The notes below the pieces were generated by a model, which saw only the letters and a program-made list of their open reading frames with translations, was not told the origin of the DNA and searched no databases. A stretch of 45,791 nt of DNA from Actinomycetaceae bacterium (GTDB taxonomy: Bacteria > Actinomycetota > Actinomycetes > Actinomycetales > Actinomycetaceae). Each line of letters opens with the position of its first letter. Within the stretch, counting starts at the first letter, position 1. The stretch is from the NCBI GenBank assembly GCA_015062745.1, contig SUUB01000006.1, positions 53,888 to 99,678 of the forward strand, given 5' to 3'. Position numbers and translations under genes: made by a program. Shown here one piece after another: positions 15,388-23,475 of this stretch.

Positions 15388-16599
15388 TCAGCGCCCCGGC
15401 GCAAAGTCTGGCTCCGCTTCCCCGCGTCCGAAATAGTGCGCGGTAGCGGCGAGAATACGTTGGCTCGCACGCCCGTCTCCGTAGGGATTGACGGCATGCG
15501 CCATGGCCGCGTAGGCATCTCGATCGCACAGCAGCGTATTGATTTCAGTGGCAATTCGTTCAGGCTCGGTGCCGATCAACTTCGCGACGCCGAACTCAAT
15601 GGCCTCCGGCCGTTCGGTATTGTCGCGCAGCACGAGTACCGGCTTGGAAAGGGCTGGCGCTTCCTCCTGGATACCCCCGGAATCGGTCACCACGAGTTCC
15701 GCTCGATTCATTACCGTGCAGAAGGCGCCGTATTCAAGCGGTTCCGTGACTAGGACGTTGTCAATCTCCTCGACGACGGGGAGAAGCGCACCTCGTACGA
15801 TCGGGTTGCGGTGTACCGGCAGGATGAAAGTTGTCTCCGGGTTTGCGTGAGCCGCCGTTGCTATGCCCCGCGCGATACCCACCATCGGTTCCCCCCATGA
15901 CTCGCGCCGATGTGCGGTCACCAACACGAGGCGGCGTTCCTGATCCGCGACAAGCGCGTCAAGCGCAGTGTCACCGGAAGGCAACGGACGCTGCACCGCC
16001 AAATGGAGAGCATCAATCACCGTATTTCCGGTGACATGCATCTGCATGGGGCTGACGTTCTCCCGCAACAGATTCTCCCGCGAGCCCGCCGTCGGCGGGA
16101 AATGAATTGACGAGATCTGGCCGAGTAGACGCCGGTTGCCCTCCTCGGGGAACGGAGAGCGCAAGTTACCGGTACGCAGCCCAGCCTCGACATGAAAGAG
16201 CGGGATACTTCGATAGAAGGCGGCCAATCCGGCTGCGAAAGCGGACGTTGTATCGCCCTGGACCATCACCACATCCGGTGCGAGCGAGTCAAGTACGCCG
16301 CCAACTCCTTCCAGAGTTCCGGTTGTCACCTGTGTCAAGGTCTGACCGGGCCGATGAATACCGAGATCAATGTCCGGAGTAATACCAAAAAAGGCGTTGA
16401 CTTGATCTAACATCTCGCGGTGCTGTCCCGTAACCACACATATTGGTTCGAATTGCGGGCTCTTGTCCATCGCCAGTGCCAAAGGCGCCATCTTAATCGC
16501 CTCGGGGCGGGTGCCGTACACCAACATGACGCGCAGTGGGGCTGTGGGCACCTGTCGTTCCGCAGTGTCCCGTACAGCGGTATCTTCCGCTCTTTCCAT
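15388..16599 (-). CDS. wecB: UDP-N-acetylglucosamine 2-epimerase (non-hydrolysing)
   Basis: This 403-residue enzyme contains VMLVYGTRPEAIKMAPLALA, CVVTGQHREML, MVQGDTTSAFA, HVEAGLRTGN, VLVTAHRRESWG, PVHRNP, VVTDSGGIQEEAP and RPEAIEFGV, which are the landmarks of WecB/MnaA. It interconverts UDP-GlcNAc and UDP-ManNAc in the cytosol. The ATG at 16599 was chosen because AAAGGAAAGGACA precedes it; an upstream GTG at 16683 in frame adds 28 unlike-family residues. Placement between a GT2 synthase operon and a deacetylase suggests that it supplies UDP-ManNAc for this polymer. Alternatively it could serve teichoic or teichuronic acid synthesis. Confidence 0.93.
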   Translation of the reverse strand: MERAEDTAVRDTAERQVPTAPLRVMLVYGTRPEAIKMAPLALAMDKSPQFEPICVVTGQHREMLDQVNAFFGITPDIDLGIHRPGQTLTQVTTGTLEGVGGVLDSLAPDVVMVQGDTTSAFAAGLAAFYRSIPLFHVEAGLRTGNLRSPFPEEGNRRLLGQISSIHFPPTAGSRENLLRENVSPMQMHVTGNTVIDALHLAVQRPLPSGDTALDALVADQERRLVLVTAHRRESWGEPMVGIARGIATAAHANPETTFILPVHRNPIVRGALLPVVEEIDNVLVTEPLEYGAFCTVMNRAELVVTDSGGIQEEAPALSKPVLVLRDNTERPEAIEFGVAKLIGTEPERIATEINTLLCDRDAYAAMAHAVNPYGDGRASQRILAATAHYFGRGEAEPDFAPGR

Positions 16600-16721
16600 T
16601 GTCCTTTCCTTTGCTATGCCAGTACCCGCTTGTGCGCCCGATGACGAGTACAGGGCCAATGCGTTGCCCGCCCCGGTGTTCACCGCCGCATTTGCAGCCC
16701 CCGCAACGGTGACACGTCTAT

Positions 16722-17423
16722 TTACCGTTCTTTAATAGCTACCTTTTCCTCCGGAGCCGTGTCCGACGTGGAGTAGGTGGCCCATATGTCCGAGAAGGTG
16801 ACATCCGCATCCTCCGCGTACAGTGCAACGACGCCTAGAGAATACGGACGTTCCGTATCACTGATCCTGGTAATCTTCCTGCCATCCACCCAGACTGTGA
16901 AGTCTCCGTCCTCTCCGTTACCAGTTATCTCGATCGTGTGGGTGGTACCGATGTCGAAGGAGGGATCTTCCCCCGTCGCAAGAAAACGCTGCCCGCCCTC
17001 GTACTGCGGGTCGCGTTTCGTTATCTCCCACCCGTTCGGTTTCAGCAGTAGCGCGTAGAAGTGCTGTGGATCCTCGTAGCCCCATACGAACCAGCCCACC
17101 TCCCACGAATTTGCATCGCCCTGGCGTAGCTGCTTGTTCGTCGTGAGCGTGGCCCCGATCGCGCGTGGATCCGAATTTGCGGTGCCGATGGCGCCATTCT
17201 CCACTAGAAGCGCCGAATGCGTCTCATCACTCTGCTCAGCGGGCGCCGGTACCAGACGCACGCTCCCGCTCTCACACGTCACCCTGCCATAACCGTCATA
17301 GATGACGGCCCAACCGGGACAACGGTCCGGCGTCGAACGGAATATCAAGATCCCAGCCATACAACCTACCAGTGTGGCCAATAGCGCTGCCGCGATAGCA
17401 TAGCGCTTCTTGTGCCGTATCAC
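16722..17423 (-). CDS. Secreted or lipid-anchored LamG/DUF1080-like protein
   Basis: This 233-residue protein starts with a basic then hydrophobic segment, AIAAALLATLVGCMAGILIF. LVGC fits a lipobox with Cys21, although the hydrophobic run continues after it, so a plain membrane anchor is possible. The rest is beta-rich: SWEVGWFVWGYEDPQHFYAL, KPNGWEITKRDP, HTIEITGNGEDGDFTVWVDG and SLGVVALYAEDADVTFSDIW. This pattern is characteristic of concanavalin-like (LamG, DUF1080) sugar-binding or sugar-hydrolysing folds. The ATG overlaps the GT2 stop by 4 bp. A role in binding or processing the nascent polysaccharide is inferred; no catalytic residues were identified. Confidence 0.6.
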   Translation of the reverse strand: MIRHKKRYAIAAALLATLVGCMAGILIFRSTPDRCPGWAVIYDGYGRVTCESGSVRLVPAPAEQSDETHSALLVENGAIGTANSDPRAIGATLTTNKQLRQGDANSWEVGWFVWGYEDPQHFYALLLKPNGWEITKRDPQYEGGQRFLATGEDPSFDIGTTHTIEITGNGEDGDFTVWVDGRKITRISDTERPYSLGVVALYAEDADVTFSDIWATYSTSDTAPEEKVAIKER

Positions 17424-18820
17424 GCCGGCTTGACCTTCAATTCGGCTATCTCAGCTCCAGTTCCCACAATCGCTTCGCGCGACTCGCTTTCCCGTTTGGT
17501 CTTCTGCCAACCGGTACGTCCGAAGACGGTGCGCACAATCGCCCACCATCCCGCAATGTAGCCCAGCATGCTGTATAGGACATACAGATGCGAGTATAGG
17601 AACCCGCGGACAAAGCCGAAACCGTTCCTTCTTTCAATACGCCAGTAGCGGATACCGTAGATCACGGCGGGGCCGAAGGCAAGGACGTAGGCCAACACCA
17701 ACCACATCCAGCTTCGTTCCGTGCCATCAGAGCCGGCAAGGGCGACGGCCACCAGTGCGACAACGAAGGACGCCGTCAAGAGTGAGGTGGCAAGCACAAG
17801 GTAGGGCGACAGCATCTGGTACAGGGAGTCGGTGCGGCTCCTACCGTGCTGCTCACGCACGGTGTACCTGATCAAACGGCTGGCCTGCAGATTGCCCTGA
17901 AACCAGCGGGCGCGTTGCCGTAGCAGGCGTCGCAAACTGGTTACGCCCTGCTGATGCACGACGGCTTCTGCGGAGAACTCATTCGTCCAGCCGCTGGCAT
18001 TCAGGCGTATACCAAGATCGAAGTCTTCCGTCAGTGTGTCAGACCATGGCCGCTCGCCCAGCGAGTTCAGCGCCGATAGCCGTACGAATTGCCCATTGCC
18101 ACCCATCCCCACGCTGCCGAGATGCCTACGGCCCTTCTGGAAGATCTCCGTGAAGATCACGAACTCCATGTCCTGCATGCGTGCGAGCGCCGAGTGGAAA
18201 CGGTTATTGATTCGAACCCCGAGTTGGACAGCACCGACTTTCGGGTCCAAGAAGGCCAGCCGCGCCGTGGTAATGCCTTCCGGGTCCAGCCTCCCGTCGG
18301 CATCCATCACGCCGACGACGACGCCTTCTGCGGGCAGATCACGGTAGCGGCGGCGGACGTGGCGCAGCGCATCGTTGAGAGCATCGCCCTTGCCGCGTTG
18401 AGCGAAGGGAGGAACACGGTGTATAACGTTGACCCGCGGATCCTGAATCGAGTCAAGGACCGCGGCAGTGCCATCATTCGATGCATCGTCAATCACCAAG
18501 ATGTCGAGTTGCCGCGTCGGTATGGCGAGAAGCCGGCGGATACTCGCCTCAATGACCGTCGCCTCGTTGAGACACGGTACGAGAACAACAATCGTGGGGT
18601 ACCCCATCTGGTCGGCATTCTCCAACCCGTCAATCATACGAAGCGCGGCCTCATGTGCCCGACGGCGTGCGCGCGGGGCACGGTAGGAGAAAACGAGGAG
18701 GGTCATACCGTACACGATGGCTGTGCCGATCATCGCTACAGCGCCCCACCATCCGATGGCGTCAATCACGCTGCTAGACCTACCCGCCGCGAGCACCATT
18801 GAACCATGTGTAAATGTCAT
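17420..18820 (-). CDS. Processive GT2 exopolysaccharide synthase
   Basis: This 466-residue membrane glycosyltransferase has one N-terminal helix (about 20-46), a GT2 catalytic domain (about 74-310) and about three C-terminal helices. Catalytic landmarks are VIDDASNDGT (109-118), MDADG (172-176, the DxD metal site), TEDFDLG (264-270) and RQRARWFQG (the QxxRW motif, about 302-306). QxxRW with flanking helices defines processive synthases such as PgaC/IcaA, hyaluronan and cellulose synthases. PgaC/IcaA-type poly-hexosamine synthesis is the closest idea; the actual sugar is unknown. RBS GAGGTG lies between it and the small gene upstream, and the stop overlaps the next start. Confidence 0.88.
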   Translation of the reverse strand: MTFTHGSMVLAAGRSSSVIDAIGWWGAVAMIGTAIVYGMTLLVFSYRAPRARRRAHEAALRMIDGLENADQMGYPTIVVLVPCLNEATVIEASIRRLLAIPTRQLDILVIDDASNDGTAAVLDSIQDPRVNVIHRVPPFAQRGKGDALNDALRHVRRRYRDLPAEGVVVGVMDADGRLDPEGITTARLAFLDPKVGAVQLGVRINNRFHSALARMQDMEFVIFTEIFQKGRRHLGSVGMGGNGQFVRLSALNSLGERPWSDTLTEDFDLGIRLNASGWTNEFSAEAVVHQQGVTSLRRLLRQRARWFQGNLQASRLIRYTVREQHGRSRTDSLYQMLSPYLVLATSLLTASFVVALVAVALAGSDGTERSWMWLVLAYVLAFGPAVIYGIRYWRIERRNGFGFVRGFLYSHLYVLYSMLGYIAGWWAIVRTVFGRTGWQKTKRESESREAIVGTGAEIAELKVKPA

Positions 18821-18832
18821 CGCGAGAGCACC

Positions 18833-19108
18833 TCACGCAGATGGCGGAGCCCAGATGGAGGGCGCGGCGGAGTCGTGATACCCATATGCCTTGGCGGACC
18901 GTCCAACGCCTGCCCCTTGTACGGACGCTCGGATGTCATGCAACCGACCAACTGCATCCAACGCAATCAGCAGTACCGCGAGGAGGAGAAAGAGTATCCC
19001 CGCGACGTTGAAACATGTTCTGGCAAGGGTTGCTAGACCGGTACTAGCAGGAAGAACCTGGGCCGCTGCGAGGAGGCCGAGACCCGGCATGATTGGCGAA
19101 TAGTGCAT
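18833..19108 (-). CDS. Small two-helix membrane protein heading the exopolysaccharide operon
   Basis: This 91-residue open frame has two hydrophobic stretches, about 8-25 (PGLGLLAAAQVLPASTGL) and about 33-52 (FNVAGILFLLLAVLLIALDA), and a short hydrophilic tail. The ATG at 19108 follows GGACGGTGGG; a second ATG six codons later is possible. It ends 12 bp before the GT2 start, whose ribosome site directly follows the stop, so they are very likely co-transcribed. No family is recognised. By size, topology and position it could play the part of IcaD/PgaD, the small membrane partner of poly-GlcNAc synthases. LPASTG is sortase-motif-like but N-terminal to the helix, and its meaning is unclear. Confidence 0.55.
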   Translation of the reverse strand: MHYSPIMPGLGLLAAAQVLPASTGLATLARTCFNVAGILFLLLAVLLIALDAVGRLHDIRASVQGAGVGRSAKAYGYHDSAAPSIWAPPSA

Positions 19109-19190
19109 GATCCCACCGTCCTGGAATAACGATTTTCTATGGATTTATGCGGTGTTATTCTCGACGTGTTGGGAGAATTAACGAGAAGCC

Positions 19191-19219
19191 ATACTACAAG
19201 CGCGTTTCCGCGACAGCAA
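19191..19219 (-). promoter_or_regulatory. Candidate promoter of the exopolysaccharide operon
   Basis: On the minus strand TTGCTG (19214-19219), 17 nt, TAGTAT (19191-19196). It would start transcription near 19184, about 75 nt upstream of the small membrane protein gene. Confidence 0.4.
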
Positions 19220-19228
19220 AAAAATTGC

Positions 19229-19246
19229 ATGGGTATCAATACCCAT
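19229..19246. promoter_or_regulatory. Perfect 18-bp palindromic operator candidate
   Basis: ATGGGTAT CA ATACCCAT is an 8-bp inverted repeat with a 2-nt centre. It sits between the two divergent -35 elements and touches the plus-strand one, as expected for a dimeric repressor controlling one or both promoters. No regulator gene is adjacent. Confidence 0.55.
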
Positions 19247-19274
19247 TGCGCTAAACGGCACAATCGGTTACAAT
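19246..19274 (+). promoter_or_regulatory. Candidate promoter of the DEAD-box gene
   Basis: TTGCGC (19246-19251), 17 nt, TACAAT (19269-19274). It would give a leader of about 310 nt before the ATG at 19595. Confidence 0.45.
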
Positions 19275-19532
19275 CCAACGCCTTCAGTCGACGCCCATAC
19301 CCCGCCCGGCACGATATTTATGCCGGTGGTCACCGCACAGCATGATCGCGCGCCAGCTGTAGCGCGCCTAGCACGCCAGTCGTAGTCCCAGTCATAGTGA
19401 CGTGGAGAGTCAAAACAACGGTGCGACTAAGGGGACATATCGCTCGCCACGTACCGTTTATCTCTTCGAAACCTTAAGATAGGCAGTGAAAATGAATCGA
19501 GGGCTGACCGGTCGTCACGTGTCATGAATTGT

Positions 19533-19584
19533 TTTCTCGCGATCGGCTGCCGCAGCAGCGAAGCCATCGGCTTCGCGCGAGAAA
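19533..19584 (+). promoter_or_regulatory. Folded 5' leader that can mask the ribosome site
   Basis: The outer stem TTTCTCGC (19533-19540) pairs with GCGAGAAA (19577-19584), and an inner hairpin GCGAAGCC-ATC-GGCTTCGC (19558-19576) stacks directly on it. The outer stem's right arm runs into the AAAGGA ribosome site of the helicase gene. Confidence 0.5.
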
Positions 19585-19594
19585 GGAAAACTGC

Positions 19595-21208
19595 ATGAGT
19601 TCCAGCTCGGGCGTCATCGACTCCTCAGCTGCTCGGGTACCGGCCGTGAACGAGCCGCGCGCAGATATCAGCGGAACGTCTACCGCAACCGAAGCCGCCT
19701 CTTTTGCCGAGCTGGGAGTATCCCCGGCAATCGTGGAGGCGCTCGCCGACAAAGGCATTGTTTCCCCATTCCCCATTCAGGCCTTGACGCTACCGGTTGC
19801 GCTTCGGCGTGCCGACATCATCGGCCAGGCGAAGACGGGCACGGGTAAGACGCTCGGCTTCGGCATTCCCATGATTGAGAACACCATCGGCCCCGGAGAG
19901 GATGGTTGGGAGAAAATACCGGAATCAGAACGTGGCAAACCGCAGGGCCTCGTGGTGCTGCCTACTCGTGAACTGGCCAAGCAGGTCGCCGGCGAACTCG
20001 CCGACGCGGCGGCACGGCGCTCTATCCGGATCGTAGAACTCTACGGCGGGCGCGCCTATGAACCGCAGCAGGACGCTCTGCGCGAGGGCGCAGAAATTGT
20101 TGTCGGCACACCGGGGCGGATCATCGATCTAATGCGGCATCGCGTCCTCAACCTCTCACGAGTTCGAACCCTCGTCCTCGATGAGGCCGACGAGATGCTC
20201 GACCTCGGTTTCTTGGAAGACGTGGAAACAATCCTCGCCGCCACGCCCGGCAACCGCCACACCATGCTTTTCTCAGCGACGATGCCGGCACCGGTTGTCG
20301 CCATGGCACGCCGCTACATGGATAAACCCACGCATATTCACGTGCAGGATCCCGAGGACACCAGTGCTACCGTCAAGGACACGCGGCAGGTGGTGTATCG
20401 GTGCCACGCCCTGAATAAGGTGGAGGTCGTCGCGCGGATCCTGCAGGCGGAAGACCGCGGCCTCACGATTATCTTCACCCGGACGAAACGCGCCGCTGCC
20501 AAACTCGCCGACGATCTCACCGCGCGCGGTTTCGCCGCCGGTGCGCTGCATGGCGATCTCGGGCAGGGAGCGCGCGAGCAGGCACTGCGCGCCTTCCGCA
20601 ATGGCAAGGTAGATGTTCTTGTCGCCACCGACGTCGCGGCACGCGGCATTGACGTTGATAACGTCACCCATGTCATCAACTATCAGTGCCCGGAGGACGA
20701 AAAAACCTATATTCACCGCATCGGCCGAACAGGGCGCGCCGGCCATTCCGGAACGGCCGTCACCTTCGTGGATTGGGAGGACCTTCCGCGCTGGGCCGTA
20801 ATCAATCGCCTTCTGAACCTGGGGCAAGCCGACCCCGTCGAGACTTACCACACCTCGGACCACCTCTACTCCGACCTGGGAATCCCTCGTGACGCCGGCG
20901 GAAAGCTACCCACGTCAAAGCGGGTGCGCGCCGGGTTGGATGCGGAGTACATTGAGGATCTTGGCGGCCCGGGAGCGGGGCGCGGCCGGAACGCGGGCAA
21001 ACGGGGACGTTCCCGCGCGACGCGGAACTCCGGCGAACGCGGAGGTAGAAAGTCGTCGCGGGCACGGCAACGTCGCAGGACGAAGACCACCGACGGCTCC
21101 GCCCAGCGGCAGGCGCAGCCTCGTTCCGCCATTGAGGACAATCCGCAGGCGGCACCCCGCCGCGAACGCAAGCGCCGGCGGGTTCATCGCTCGCAGGATG
21201 GCGAGTAG
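19595..21208 (+). CDS. DEAD-box ATP-dependent RNA helicase (RhlE/CsdA-like)
   Basis: This 537-residue protein has all core motifs: Q motif FPIQALTLP, AKTGTGKT (79-86), PTRELAKQ, GTPGRIIDL, LDEADEMLDLG, FSATMP, IIFTRTK, ATDVAARGIDVDNV and HRIGRTGRAG. A highly basic Arg/Gly/Lys-rich tail (about the last 80 residues) probably binds RNA. Such helicases remodel RNA in ribosome assembly, mRNA decay and cold adaptation. The ATG at 19595 follows AGAAAGGAAAA; the open frame extends 22 codons upstream through the leader structure and is unlikely to be translated. It converges on marC with a gap of only 20 bp. Confidence 0.93.
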   Translation: MSSSSGVIDSSAARVPAVNEPRADISGTSTATEAASFAELGVSPAIVEALADKGIVSPFPIQALTLPVALRRADIIGQAKTGTGKTLGFGIPMIENTIGPGEDGWEKIPESERGKPQGLVVLPTRELAKQVAGELADAAARRSIRIVELYGGRAYEPQQDALREGAEIVVGTPGRIIDLMRHRVLNLSRVRTLVLDEADEMLDLGFLEDVETILAATPGNRHTMLFSATMPAPVVAMARRYMDKPTHIHVQDPEDTSATVKDTRQVVYRCHALNKVEVVARILQAEDRGLTIIFTRTKRAAAKLADDLTARGFAAGALHGDLGQGAREQALRAFRNGKVDVLVATDVAARGIDVDNVTHVINYQCPEDEKTYIHRIGRTGRAGHSGTAVTFVDWEDLPRWAVINRLLNLGQADPVETYHTSDHLYSDLGIPRDAGGKLPTSKRVRAGLDAEYIEDLGGPGAGRGRNAGKRGRSRATRNSGERGGRKSSRARQRRRTKTTDGSAQRQAQPRSAIEDNPQAAPRRERKRRRVHRSQDGE

Positions 21209-21228
21209 ACGGCCCTCTGCGAACTTCC

Positions 21229-21843
21229 CTAGGCGGCCGCGACGATCGCCAGCACCGCGTTGATCATGAGTTGCGTGGCGATCGCCGCCAGGAGCATGCC
21301 CGAAATACGCACGAGGAACATCGTGCCGCCCTCGCCCAGTAGCCGATGCAGCGGGTTGCCAAAGTACATGGTGATCCACTCGACGAGATGCACCAATACC
21401 ATGGCGGCGACGACGGCCCATACGCCACCGGTCGTATTGCCTGCCTGCTGGGCAGCCATCATCACCGCCACAATCGAACCGGGTCCGGCCAACAGCGGCA
21501 CACCCAGCGGCACGAGTGCCACGTTTACCGACCCCGGTTCGCCCGGATCATCCTCATGGCCGGTCAGCAGCTGCATCGCGACAAGCAGGAGGAGTAGTCC
21601 ACCGGAGAGCTGCACCGCTTCCACCGATAGATGCAGCACGTCAAGAATGTACTTCCCGAAGAGCGCGAACACGGACAGGACGACGAACGATGTCATCGTT
21701 GCCTGCCATGCTGCGGCCTTGCGCTCCCGCGGCGTCATGCGCGAGGTGAGCGCGATGAACACCGGCAGATTGCCGAAGGGGTCCGCGATAACGAATAGCG
21801 TGGTGAACGTTGAAACGAACAGTGTGACGTCGAATCCGGTCAC
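21229..21843 (-). CDS. marC: MarC/UPF0056 family membrane protein
   Basis: This 204-residue protein has about six membrane helices with the family features FVIADPFGNLPVFIALTSRM near the N-terminus and VPLLAGPGSIVAVMM in the middle. MarC proteins are inner-membrane proteins of unsettled function, once linked to antibiotic resistance. The GTG at 21843 overlaps the PHP-gene stop (GTGA), so the two are translationally coupled. A MarC-PHP pairing is common in actinobacteria (recollection). The protein is full length. Confidence 0.88.
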   Translation of the reverse strand: MTGFDVTLFVSTFTTLFVIADPFGNLPVFIALTSRMTPRERKAAAWQATMTSFVVLSVFALFGKYILDVLHLSVEAVQLSGGLLLLLVAMQLLTGHEDDPGEPGSVNVALVPLGVPLLAGPGSIVAVMMAAQQAGNTTGGVWAVVAAMVLVHLVEWITMYFGNPLHRLLGEGGTMFLVRISGMLLAAIATQLMINAVLAIVAAA

Positions 21844-22682
21844 GGATATATAACCTCCAGCAGACAGCGCTCGGTTAGAGCTTCGATAACCGCTGGCGAT
21901 GTAGCATGTTCCCCCAGACGGTTGGGCTTGCCCGCACCATGGTAGTCACTCGCGCCGAATCGCGCGAGGTGGAGGCTCGCCGCCACCTTCTCCAAGCACG
22001 GAATGGACTCCGGTGCGTTGTCACGATGATCGATCTCCACGCCGAACAGCCCCGCTTGCGCCAGCTCCTCGAACGCCTCCCACGGCACTACTCTTCCCCG
22101 CTGTGGCGCCTGTGGATGCGCGAATACCGCCTCTCCCCCGGCCTTTTTCACCCAGTGGATCACCTCCGTGGCGCGGGGCGCGTAGTGCGGCACATAGTAG
22201 GGAGAACGAGGATTCAGGAACCTATCAAAAGCCTCTGCACGAGTGCGCACAACGCCACGGCTCACCAGCGCATCGGCGATATGTGGCCTACCGATGGTCG
22301 CATTGCCGCTGACCTGCGCCACAACGTCTTCCCAATTGACGGGGACATCCGCCGCTAGGCGCTCCACCATCGCGCGAGCGCGCCCCACCCGTGATTCGCG
22401 CACTCTTCGGCAATGCGTCTGGATGTCGGCGTCGGCGTCGTCGAAAAGAAATCCGAGGATGTGTATAGAAATACCGTGATGACGTGCGGAGAACTCCATG
22501 CCGCGCAGCAGGGCGACGCCGGTGCGCGGCACAGCGGCCGCCGCTTCGCCCCAACCCGCAGTGGTGTCGTGGTCCGTCAAGCCGACCACATCAAGTGCGG
22601 CGTGGCGTGCGCTCGTCATGAGCTGCGTCGGTGTCTCGGTGCCGTCAGAGGCGGTGGAGTGCGTGTGCGGATCAATGCGCAT
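21840..22682 (-). CDS. PHP-domain phosphoesterase (YciV/RNase AM-like)
   Basis: This 280-residue protein contains DPHTHSTASDGTETP (HxH), VGLTDHDTTAGW, RGMEFSARHHGISIHILGF, IGRPHIADALV, AVFAHPQAP and ASDYHGAGKPNRLG, together the metal-binding His/Asp/Glu set of PHP enzymes. The YciV subgroup acts as 3',5'-nucleotide bisphosphate phosphatase or 5'-3' exoribonuclease; that narrower assignment is likely but not proved by sequence. The ATG at 22682 was chosen because CCTGGAG precedes it and MRIDPHTHS is the family start. It lies 34 bp after the siderophore ATPase gene and may be read through from it. Confidence 0.88.
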   Translation of the reverse strand: MRIDPHTHSTASDGTETPTQLMTSARHAALDVVGLTDHDTTAGWGEAAAAVPRTGVALLRGMEFSARHHGISIHILGFLFDDADADIQTHCRRVRESRVGRARAMVERLAADVPVNWEDVVAQVSGNATIGRPHIADALVSRGVVRTRAEAFDRFLNPRSPYYVPHYAPRATEVIHWVKKAGGEAVFAHPQAPQRGRVVPWEAFEELAQAGLFGVEIDHRDNAPESIPCLEKVAASLHLARFGASDYHGAGKPNRLGEHATSPAVIEALTERCLLEVIYP

Positions 22683-22716
22683 ACTCCAGGGTACGGCACC
22701 ACGGGGCCGGCTGCGC

Positions 22717-23475
22717 CTAACGGTAGTACATCGCCAGGCGCATGCCGTCGATATCGTGCACCTCCGCATCAATGCCGTATATCTCGGCCAATTGTTCTGG
22801 ATTGACGACGTCGTCGGGCGCACCGTCCGCCACCACACGGCCATCCTTCATCGCCACAATTCGGTCGGAGTAGGCAGAGGCGATATTGATGTCGTGCACG
22901 ACAATCAGAACGGTACGGTCGAGTTCACCGGCTACTTTCCGCAAAGCGCTCATCATATCAACGGAATGTTTCAGATCCAGGTTATTCAGCGGCTCGTCTA
23001 GCAGTAAATAGTCAGTCTCCTGCGCGAGGACCATGGCGACGAAGGCCCTCTGCCTCTCGCCACCGGATAGCTGCTCGAGGAAGCGCCCCGCCAGATGCTC
23101 GAGGTTCATCTGATGCATGGCCCGGGCCACGACCTCCCGGTCTTCGCCGGTGAGCCGCCCACGCGAATATGGATAGCGTCCGAACTCGACCAGTTCGCGT
23201 ACGCGCAGCCGCGCCGTAATGGTATTTGTCTGCCGCAGAATCGCCAGATGGCGTGCAACCCGCATTGAGTCCAGGGTGCGGATGTCCCGTCCATCGAGCT
23301 CCACACGTCCCGCGTCCGGCGCCACAAGCCGGGAGGTCATATGAAGAAGCGTTGACTTCCCGGCACCGTTGGCACCAATGAGCGACGTGATTCCGCCGGT
23401 GGGAAAGGCAAGCGATACGTTATCCACAACTGCTCGCCCACCGTACTTCTTCGTGAGACCGTGCAGGCGGATCAT
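22717..23475 (-). CDS. Siderophore ABC transporter ATP-binding protein (YclP-type)
   Basis: This 252-residue protein has Walker A GANGAGKSTLL, Q-loop region LRQTNT, signature LSGGERQRAFVAMVLAQ, Walker B YLLLDEPLNNLD and the switch His in VVHDINIAS. It is a FepC/YclP-class ATPase energising FecCD-type permeases for ferric siderophore import. The ATG overlaps the permease stop (ATGA). Gene order (binding protein, permease, permease, ATPase) and permease sequence fit the YclNOPQ/petrobactin class. Confidence 0.92.
   Translation of the reverse strand: MIRLHGLTKKYGGRAVVDNVSLAFPTGGITSLIGANGAGKSTLLHMTSRLVAPDAGRVELDGRDIRTLDSMRVARHLAILRQTNTITARLRVRELVEFGRYPYSRGRLTGEDREVVARAMHQMNLEHLAGRFLEQLSGGERQRAFVAMVLAQETDYLLLDEPLNNLDLKHSVDMMSALRKVAGELDRTVLIVVHDINIASAYSDRIVAMKDGRVVADGAPDDVVNPEQLAEIYGIDAEVHDIDGMRLAMYYR

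Larger units (their letters stand above)
19109..19594. other. 486-bp divergent control region, exopolysaccharide operon / DEAD-box gene
   Basis: This region holds a minus-strand promoter (19191-19219), an 18-bp palindrome (19229-19246), a plus-strand promoter (19246-19274) and a folded leader immediately before the helicase gene (19533-19584). The left half is AT-rich for this genome. No coding frame was credible. Confidence 0.6.
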
